Part shown: positions 56,332-64,000 of the stretch, piece after piece
Position numbering within the stretch: the stretch's first letter is position 1
How the letters are laid out: each line of letters opens with the position of its first letter
Assembly (NCBI GenBank): GCA_027919835.1
Contig: JANVFP010000033.1
Span: forward strand, 186,001-250,000
Direction of reading: 5' to 3'
DNA: 64,000 nt
Origin: Lentinula raphanica
Taxonomy: Eukaryota; Basidiomycota; Agaricomycetes; Agaricales; Omphalotaceae
Translations under genes and position numbers: made by a program
The notes under the pieces: generated by a model
Seen by the model: the letters and a program-made list of their open reading frames with translations, nothing else
What the model was told of the DNA's origin: nothing
Databases searched by the model: none

Positions 56332-57796
56332 GAATAGACACTCGACGAACTCTTTGTGTACGTGTGATTGACATCAATGTACTATAACATTCTTGGATTT
56401 TCTTCTCTACTCAAGCTTCACTGTGTAACACGTAACTCAAGACAACGCAACGCAAACAAAAACGATTTGTTTTCTTTTTGCAATCGTTACTTTCATACGT
56501 TCAGAATTTGCAACATCCTTGCTTGGAAAAGTCGGACTCTCGAACCTGCTGAATGGTTTGATATTGGTTCGTTGAAGTGGGATTTGTGGTGCTCTAGATC
56601 TCACACACATGGCCTTCATAGACCTTCGTGACTGTTCGAGCTCGGCTTAGATAACCTAAGGCCTTTGTTCTAGCGACCTCCATCAAGCAAACCATATCAC
56701 GATCGTCAATGTCATATCATCCAAATAGCAAGCATCTCCAAATTGACTGTACATTCTCTTCATCCCGACGCACTAAGCTCTCTTGGGATCCAGGACCACA
56801 ACCCTCTCGAATGGCATCTTACCTCCCTCTCTCTTTCTCATACTCTCTCGAATGTCAAGTCGAAATCACAATGTAAGGGTTGTTTCTCAACGTGAGTCAA
56901 GCCAATTGCAGATATAGATAAACGCTGACCTACAAGAAGGGTACTGGTTTCAAATTTGCACACTCCATCGTTAACCGCACTTGCGTCACACATATGACGC
57001 TCAGAGAAGACACATGCGCGGTCATCATGAAACTCACGCAGCATGAGCTCGAGTATGGATGTTTGCACAGTGGGGTGCACCACGATTCGTATTCTGAGTC
57101 TTTGTACCGAAGGATTCCCAAAACACAAACACTTTTCACTTGTACGATAACTCATCTAGAATGCCCTCGCTCCGTCCTTCGGTCGTATCTTCGTCCCGTT
57201 CTTCGTCTGGATTGGGGATCTTCAACGATGTTAGTAACGTCTATACGCGGGGTCAAGCATTCTCTACAGAGGGCGAGGACACGATCGCGCTATCTCAAGA
57301 CTCGTCACCAAGTGCAATGCGTCTCTCTTTTCTTCTTGTTCATCGACGTATTCATACACCCTCCTGTCCTCACACGTCAAATCGCCATCCTGTCGACACT
57401 ACTCAACTGGCATACACCTTTTCCCTTCCTCGTTCCCTTCTTCCCCTCTTCCTACCTCAGGCACGGACGTTCTGAAATGTCCGACTGAACACCCCGGAGC
57501 ATGTATCGGACAGACTCGGTGAAGGGAAACGCATACGCTGTAGACTCCTGTACATATCTCGCATTTGGTAATACTGGAAGAGGACAAAGAGCATGTGAGT
57601 TCAAGAATCAGTGAATTCAGATCCTCGGTACGCATTTCTCTTTGTGACCGTGATTACATCAGATTCATAGTACCTCGTGTATTAGTCGTGTATCATATAT
57701 CCTCCATCCATCAGGATCTATCTATTCAACAACCTCCATCATCTGGTGGCTCTTTTCCTCGGTTCTCTACTTGGCCACTGCAACTTACTCTCTACA
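56332..57796. other. Intergenic region, no gene recognised
   Basis: Several overlapping frames at 56994-57488 on the plus strand lack introns, domains or consistent codon use; they are probably not genes. The last part contains the promoter of the F-box gene. Confidence 0.45.
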
Positions 57797-59653
57797 ATGT
57801 CTCTGAGTGAGCTGATTGTTTTTCGGCTTGTTCCTACAACTACTGATGATCACTATCTTCCAGGCTTGCTCCCATCGTCTCAGTCTATTGCTCAAATTCC
57901 TTGGCCTAAGGCTACAAAACTTCCTATCTCTACATGTCTCTGTGATCAGTGCGATCACTCGATCCACTTGGATACTCCACTGAACGACTTTCACGAAATT
58001 CTCGAACATTCGCGCTCTGGCTATAATCCCTCTGCTTCCGAGTGCAAAGCTTACCTTGGAATGCTTGATCAAGCACGATCTGAGCTGGAACGTTATCAGT
58101 CAGAGCTACGTTGGTTACGGGAGCTAACACAGAAGCTAGAGAAACAGCAGAGGCTTCTGCAGGCGTTTGAGGCGGGTATCAGACATATCCTTTCCCCTAT
58201 CCAGATTCTCCCTGAGGAGATACTAGGTGTGATTTTTCAATACGCCTGTTGCGGAAAAGATGCCACAGATATTGCCAACAACTACGATCCTACCCCTTAT
58301 GGAACGAAGCATCGGCTTTTTCCAACTCTCGATATGAGCAGCGTTTGCATCAGATGGTATCGACTAGTCACTTCGATGCCTGTTCTCTGGACTTCGTTTG
58401 GGACCATTGGCTACAATTCTAAATCTGACTTGATGGTCCGGACCTTCCTTGAACGTTCCCGTTTGAACCTCGTTGACTTCCGAATCAGCGGCAGTGTGAC
58501 ACAATATGGCAGATCATCTCCGTCCCCTCTGGTTGCCCATTGCAATCGCTGGCGCCATGTGTCCATTGCCGGCTCTTCTTCGTTTGTGTCTCAATCATTC
58601 TTGGAACCTCTTGTCGAGTGCAAAGAAACTCCTTCCAACTTGAAATCACTAGCCTTGGAATGCTACTCATCCCACCCCATCGAGTTGCCCCTCGTCTTTC
58701 CTAGCCTCAAGTCCTTGGTTCTTCGTGGGCTCACTCTTAATTTTGAGAAGCCTCAATATACAATCACAACCTTATGTCTATCAAAAGTGACTTGCAATGG
58801 TGCACTGTCATTTCTTCTGCACCTTCCCAATGTCGAGAGTCTTGAAGTGGAGGAAATCGAGCAGGGAGATGGTTTACGATCATCTACACCCATTGTTTTA
58901 AACAAGATGCGGAATCTGACACTAAGGTATCCCGTTGAGGATGCCTTCCTCACTTCAATAAAATGTCCACATCTTGCCTCTCTCCATCTCTACAACAATC
59001 TTGATTTCAAAGATCTTCAATTTGAATCAATGATTTCATTCCTCGACAAGCCTGGATGCCCCCTAACTTGCCTTACCTTTAAAAAAATGGCAATTGATCG
59101 CGCAAAGTTGCTTCGGCTTTTCCGCCTGGTACCCTCCTTGACTTACCTGGAAGCTGAAGAGCTAGTCACGCGCGTCCGTTTTGCTGATATCATTGGAGGG
59201 ATTTTAGAGCTCTTAGCTGCTCCTCGACGTTCATCTGTGGACAAAGACGTGGATGGTGAGAGCAGAGATGAGGAGTCGGAGTCGGAGCAGGTAGACGAGG
59301 ATGAAACGGATGAGGAAGTTTTCCCGTTGTCACGTCAATCTAGGAGTCATTGCGATCTCCAGGAGCTCGTACTCCCGCAGTTGGCTGAGCTTCACCTAGG
59401 TCTCAGACCACGCAATAAGTTGCTTCTTGATGTTGTGCGTTCGAGGCGACCGATACTACCCGAGAGCAACCTTGAGCATTCCACCGACCGCGCTAGCTAT
59501 TTGCGAGCTGTGCATATACGTTATCCTTATTCTTATGCTCGAAGTCGAGTGGTTCTCAAACAGCTTGAGGCTCTCCAGAAAAAACTCAAGCCATTCAAGG
59601 AGGGTGGGTTGGATGTTGAAATCATAATGCCACTTTCTTCGAGATATGTTTGA
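57797..59653 (+). CDS. F-box domain protein (618 aa)
   Basis: A single exon, 618 aa. The start ATG is the one before LSELIVFRLVP. A coiled coil (about residues 95-130, QARSELERYQSELRWLREL) leads into the F-box (about 135-180: ILPEEILGVIFQYACCG, then SSVCIRWYRLVTSMPVLW). The rest is a leucine-rich, LRR-like region (SLKSLVLRGLTLNFEKP, LPNVESLEVEEIE, CPHLASLHLYNNLDFKDL) interrupted by an acidic loop (DEESESEQVDEDETDEEVFP). Such F-box proteins are highly expanded in Agaricomycetes and are thought to be SCF adaptors; the substrate is unknown. Intact. LRR is inferred from leucine spacing. Confidence 0.82.
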   Translation: MSLSELIVFRLVPTTTDDHYLPGLLPSSQSIAQIPWPKATKLPISTCLCDQCDHSIHLDTPLNDFHEILEHSRSGYNPSASECKAYLGMLDQARSELERYQSELRWLRELTQKLEKQQRLLQAFEAGIRHILSPIQILPEEILGVIFQYACCGKDATDIANNYDPTPYGTKHRLFPTLDMSSVCIRWYRLVTSMPVLWTSFGTIGYNSKSDLMVRTFLERSRLNLVDFRISGSVTQYGRSSPSPLVAHCNRWRHVSIAGSSSFVSQSFLEPLVECKETPSNLKSLALECYSSHPIELPLVFPSLKSLVLRGLTLNFEKPQYTITTLCLSKVTCNGALSFLLHLPNVESLEVEEIEQGDGLRSSTPIVLNKMRNLTLRYPVEDAFLTSIKCPHLASLHLYNNLDFKDLQFESMISFLDKPGCPLTCLTFKKMAIDRAKLLRLFRLVPSLTYLEAEELVTRVRFADIIGGILELLAAPRRSSVDKDVDGESRDEESESEQVDEDETDEEVFPLSRQSRSHCDLQELVLPQLAELHLGLRPRNKLLLDVVRSRRPILPESNLEHSTDRASYLRAVHIRYPYSYARSRVVLKQLEALQKKLKPFKEGGLDVEIIMPLSSRYV

Positions 59654-60100
59654 TACGAGTCATCCAATATTGTTCACACATTTACTATGTCCTAGCCTAC
59701 AAAGCGAAAGGTGAGTATGTATCTTTTCTTTCGGCTTTGAAAGCGTAGCCAGAAGAGACGAGGCCACCTGGTCATCGATGTTAGCCGGTAGCAAGATTTG
59801 ACGCGCTCGTGGGAATTGGACAATCTTTGAGCGCTTAGATCGATTTCTCCTTGTCATTGGACCCACTCTGACCTACATTCGCTTTTGCCCTCGCATGTCA
59901 ACCTGACCTCGGATGTATGTCAATCTGAATCCCTCTCAATCCCATCGCGTTCTCTTAGAAAATTCCAGGTCTTTTGCCACGCTAGTACGCTAGGAATCGA
60001 GTAAACAAACTTGAACAGCTTGTCATTTGTTGTTGAGTCGAAGATCCCCCTTCGTGTTTCTTACCCCAACCCCCACTAGCTATCGTCGATATTGCTCAAG
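59654..60100. other. Intergenic region
   Basis: No gene seen. It contains the 3' end of the F-box transcription unit and the promoter of the APH-like gene. Confidence 0.5.
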
Positions 60101-61546
60101 ATGTCTAAAATCTCTATACGCCAGGATGTTCTCTCTACAGAAATTGCTCGTATACGTGGCAAGCCAGTTGTCCAAATCAAACGGGTCGACAACCTCAGGC
60201 CTACGGTCAGTAGTACCGTAGACATCTTCCGCTTCTCGTTCGAAATCACATTGAAATCTTTCATATGCACCAGGTTCTGAATGTGGAACTAGAAGGAGGC
60301 GAACACTTCATCATCCGCTGTGAAAATCGCCTTGTTTTCGACCCCGAAGAACCTATAGAGGTGACTGTCCGTAGGAGTCACGAACATGCGACCATTCTGA
60401 ATACCCTGCGCGCAATTTATCATGCTCCTGTGCCAATTGTGTACCACGTAGAACCCGATCCAAATAAGATAGGTGCGCCTTGGATGTTGCTGGAACGGAT
60501 CCCAGGCAACAAGCTCCATTTCGTGGCAAGCCATTGGAATAAGGCAGGAATCAGGGAGAATAACATGGTATGTTAAATATACTCCTTCCACAATTATCTT
60601 CGTACTCACTCTGAGAAGAGGATCGTTATAGAGCAATATGCATCCATATATACTTCCATCTTCACCACCCCGATCCCGGAATCACTCTACCCTGTGCTTA
60701 GCGAAGATAACCAACATTACCACCGCGATGCGATGCCTGCTGCATTTGATGTCAAGCTCCACTATGATGACCCCCCGCACTACAGTGTTAGCTCAGATAT
60801 TCTTCGCGCTCGTGCCTATCGCCAAGAAACCGCTACCTTCCTCGCCCACCGTTTCTGGTCATACATGTTCGATAAACACTTTTGCGCTGAAACGGTTGAA
60901 CTAAATGGTTTATGTCCTGAGCTTCTTCCTTTGCTTCACAAACTCAGAGCTCTCATACCCGTTCTGCTCCCCTCGGTCGAAGAATATCTCAAGCTAGATA
61001 GTTCTGGAAAAGAGAGCCTTCTTGGCTCCAGGAAATTATACCATTATGACCCGTCAGTGTCCAACATCATGGTTGACTCGGAAACTGCGAAGATCACTGG
61101 AATAGTAGATTGGGAGCTGACCATGGCAGTTCCTGCTTTACTGGCTGCGGTATATCCGGAGTGGATTAGGTATGATGGGCAAATAACTCCTACCAGTTAT
61201 TGGTCTAGCAATCTTTTGCAATTATCTCCTGATCCTTTTGAATATGGGAAGTGGCGAAAAATGTATGAAGAGGTGAGTTTCAACTGTGACCTTACTGAGT
61301 TGATTTGTTTTCTTACTCGCGTTGGTTTTTTAGTCTGTAGGGAGATCATCTCCTGATTATCTTGCAGCTTTGCGCTCTGGAAAAGAATTAAGGGAACTTC
61401 TCGATTGGGCCAGGTTTGGTTTAGCTGGTCGACCCCTAGATCAACGCATCTCTGTTATTGAGGGTTGGGCCAATGAAAAGGCCAAACAATTTGGGGTTGA
61501 TCTCGCTCAGGTTGTGGTTTGTCATAAGAAGGATTGGATGCCTTAG
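60101..61546 (+). CDS. Aminoglycoside-phosphotransferase-like (APH/choline kinase fold) protein, 416 aa
   Basis: Exons 60101-60205, 60274-60567, 60634-61272, 61334-61546; each is a multiple of three, total 1251 nt. Motifs: a nucleotide-binding lobe (EHFIIRCENRL, HEHATILNTLRAIY), then PAPWMLLERIPG-like GAPWMLLERIPG, the catalytic H-x-D-x4-N (YHYDPSVSNIMVD) and the Mg-binding IVDWE, where DFG would be in kinases. This is the APH family order. These fungal proteins phosphorylate small molecules; the substrate cannot be inferred. The ATG at 60101 gives a start typical of the family (MSKISIRQDV). Intact. Confidence 0.85.
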
Positions 61547-62967
61547 GATAGCTTCTGTTACATTCCCATTCGGTTCTTTCCTTTATTACTTATGAGAACC
61601 GCGCAGGAAAAGTTTGTACAATAATACTCTTCCTGTGCTCACTTTGGTATGCATCTTGTTCTAGTTATATTCTGGCGCTGCTGACTTTGGATCTGTACAT
61701 AGATGACTCGATATTTATCCAAAATTCCATGTAGGTCCAGGGACCAGAGGTAGTACTATTCCCACTGCAAATACTGACCAGTGACTCGATTGCTGTAAAA
61801 CGGTGACCACAAACACAGAAAACACTCACTCTAGAATGTGCTTGGATAAGCACAGAAATGCTTATATAGTAGAGGACAACTTCAACAGAATCGAACCTCA
61901 GTCAGTACTCAATTCTTCTATCATAGTCCCTCACTACTACGACTAGAGATGGCTATAACTGTCAACTCTCTTATTACTCTTCCTTAGTATGATCCCGCCG
62001 TTTACGATAGTTTGCTCAGCATCAACTAAGCGGCGGAGGATTTCACCAAACGACTAGCAGTCAAGACTATCGACGATACACTCGTTCACATCGTATGTGT
62101 TGTCTCAACATCGCAGCAATTATTCACCCAATGATTTCAATCGATTCTGCTAGCTACGTGAGTTCGGCCGCGTGAGTTCAAGCTTCAAGACATCTTGGGA
62201 ATTCGGTTGTTGCACCGTCAATTCCCCATGTCCGTGAGCGTTTTCATTATGATTCTGCAGTGAAGGGCGATTATACCAAATCTTCACAACAGAAACTGAG
62301 GGTCTTATAATTTGGTTCCATGTGCACTCAGTTACGTACTCTCAGCCGTGTAAAGTAAATACTTGAATGCAGTTGCGATTTTCACAGCGTCTAGTAACAC
62401 AGATGCCACCTACGTGACACGCTAAATGAGGACCAAGAAATGCAGGTAAAATAACATAATGATTCGCCAAAACGATAATAATTGAGGCGGCCAAGAAACA
62501 AGGGTTTGAGAGAGTGATTAAGGAGAGGATGCAGGAATATCACAAAATGCAAAGCAGAACTCGACAAGCAGAAAGCATGAAGCATAGTCAAATGACTTTG
62601 AGTAGTATAGCAATAACCTAGGTATACGCAGCTGAAATATAGCGAGAGCGCAACAGGTAACATACCAAGAATAACATGAAGATATATGCAATATAAGAAT
62701 ACTCGTATAATAACAGACCCTTTTTGAACATAAAACTAAGAAAGAGGGGGGAGCCAAAGAGAGAACATCGATATCGATACAACGCCGAATGGTCAAAACA
62801 AAAAGACGGAAACCAAAGCCCAAGAACATGACAAGAAAGAAAGGAGAGTGGTACGTCGCGAAACTTCGGCGACTGCAGATCAAAAAAAGGGATTCACAAA
62901 GTAGCCTGCCATAGAGGCTCAGGAAGGGAACAAAGTATCGAGAAGGGGACTAACCATCTGAAAACCT
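61547..62967. other. Intergenic region, no gene recognised
   Basis: No conserved frame. Two long antisense frames between 62391 and 62883 are hydrophobic and Ser/Cys-rich without a domain, and are probably chance. The region includes the 3' end of the APH-like gene and of the minus-strand gene at 62968. Confidence 0.45.
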
Positions 62968-64000
62968 TCACTCCTTGGCCTTGACGAAAACCAACTTCCC
63001 TACGCCTTCCACACCATCCACCGATTCACCATTCCCAGCATTCCTCTCAACAACAACCCCAACTAACCTCGTCCGACCCATCAGCCAATCAACCCTCCTC
63101 ACTCCTTCCTGCGCCTCCCGTTCTCCATTTCCCGTTTCGCCTCCACCTCCACCTCCACCATGACCATCACCACCCCAAGAGACCCGTCTGCCAGCGATCA
63201 AACTCGCCTGAGCTCTATCTCTCGAGGCCCTCAGCTCTATCATCTCCACCCGTCTGGCATACGCCTTGCCCACTCTTCGCTGCATTGATTTATCCGACTC
63301 GAGCGAGTCCCACTCTCTACGCCGGACAGGGGTACGGAGAGTATGATACACCGCATGAAGGACGTCGCTGTTCGTTATAATCGCTGCTGCTGCTCCACGA
63401 CGTGTATTGCTTGTCGTCGTCGTCGCAGGTTCAGCACTACACCCAGCAAATACAACGACCTCCCAAGCGAACCGATCACACCTCAACACCAACCTTCCAG
63501 ACGTCGGCGGATCCGTGGCTGGCTCAGCGAGAACATGGGCCGGAACGGCTTCCCCGTTGGGTTTTGAAGAACTCTCGTCGAAATTGCAACGGACAGAGGT
63601 TCGAGACGGAGGCCTGGTAACGTCGTACCGAATGGGAGCGGGTGCGTCAGCAGAGCTGGTTGCAAAGATGGGATGCATGTGGAGGAATTTGGGTTGTTTC
63701 GGGTTAACGAACGAGACGTGGTGCTGGAGTCGACGGGCTGGTTTAAGTTTGGATTTGAGTTTGGGTTGGGGCTGGGGCTGGGGCTGGGGCTGGGGCTGAG
63801 GCTGAGGCTGGGATGGCACGGGTGCAGGGGGCAAATATGGTGTTTGAGGTACCTGTGCGGTGATACTGGCAATATGATTGGGAGGATAAGGATGAGGAAG
63901 ATGGGCGTAGGTATGGACGTGCTGAGGTTGTTGTCGCTCTTGTGAACGAGGAGGCGGTGGAAGAGAATGTGTATGGTGAGTATGCCGTTGTGAAGGAAGG
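62968..64000 (-). CDS. DUF6699-like protein, N-terminus beyond window edge
   Basis: The frame is open from the window edge to a TGA at 62968-62970. The N-terminal part is Pro/Gln/His-rich, including a (PQ)n run near 63760-63810 from a gggctg repeat. The C-terminal part resembles DUF6699: LHMHPIF…IRYDVTRPPS, ATDPPTSGRLVL, RFAWEVVVF, then NSDVLHAVYHTLRTPVRRRE, KAYARRVEM, and RRVDWLMGRTRLVGVVVE. Positions of the typical DVL..LY..LR and RVDWL motifs match. A polyglycine (GGGGGGG) insert is near 63160. DUF6699 is a small basidiomycete-restricted domain of unknown function. The start codon is not in the window. Confidence 0.6.
   Translation of the reverse strand, partial: LPSQRHTHHTHSLPPPPRSQERQQPQHVHTYAHLPHPYPPNHIASITAQVPQTPYLPPAPVPSQPQPQPQPQPQPQPQPKLKSKLKPARRLQHHVSFVNPKQPKFLHMHPIFATSSADAPAPIRYDVTRPPSRTSVRCNFDESSSKPNGEAVPAHVLAEPATDPPTSGRLVLRCDRFAWEVVVFAGCSAEPATTTTSNTRRGAAAAIITNSDVLHAVYHTLRTPVRRREWDSLESDKSMQRRVGKAYARRVEMIELRASRDRAQASLIAGRRVSWGGDGHGGGGGGGETGNGEREAQEGVRRVDWLMGRTRLVGVVVERNAGNGESVDGVEGVGKLVFVKAKE

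Noticed and set aside
62391..62883. Overlapping hydrophobic antisense frames
   Set aside because: No domain, no consistent codon use, and located between two convergent gene ends.

Overview
The window looks like nuclear DNA of a filamentous basidiomycete, probably an Agaricomycete. Coding genes carry many short (about 45-75 nt) GT-AG introns, and the protein families are typical of that group: Plavaka transposase, DUF6532-like and DUF6699-like proteins, APH-like kinase, F-box proteins with a helical F-box, and NACHT-ankyrin NLR. The mobile-element load is very high. All calls come from reading the sequence and hand splicing; no database search was run.

Layout. 1-4.4 kb: end of a hAT-type MITE, a broken carboxypeptidase tail (TFR-dimer domain) and a broken F-box/WD40 gene with an internal tandem duplication. 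4.6-25.4 kb: five genes all on the plus strand and all intron rich: a Ulp1-type SUMO protease, a Plavaka transposase, a 780-aa DUF6532-like protein with repeat tails, an intact 1086-aa TET/JBP-like 2OG-Fe(II) dioxygenase, and a second DUF6532-like protein. The last gene is split after codon 7 by a solo LTR (4-bp target duplication gcga) that itself contains a 3.06-kb near-perfect palindrome. Removing the LTR and one target copy restores a 504-codon frame, so the break is a datable insertion in an otherwise intact gene. This cluster is the most interesting part of the window: it may be a large Plavaka-type mobile unit carrying a DNA-base-modifying enzyme and two paralogous cargo proteins.

25.4-47.6 kb: a transposon graveyard. 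It holds Ty3/Gypsy gag remains with a MITE inside, LTR fragments, a second palindromic element, TA- and hAT-type MITEs, nested solo LTRs with perfect 5-bp target duplications, and a degraded BED-finger hAT transposase interrupted by a non-autonomous hAT element with an 8-bp target duplication.

48.5-52.1 kb: a minus-strand NACHT-ankyrin NLR-like gene with frameshifts. 54.4-64 kb: ordinary, apparently intact euchromatic genes: the IME4/METTL3 m6A methyltransferase, an F-box protein, an APH-like kinase and, cut by the window edge, a DUF6699-like protein.

How they fit together. In the cluster the transposase and SUMO protease would be the mobility module. The dioxygenase could oxidise methylated cytosine and so help the element escape silencing; the DUF6532-like proteins are unexplained cargo. 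That functional link is inference. The right half of the window has no visible functional relation to it.
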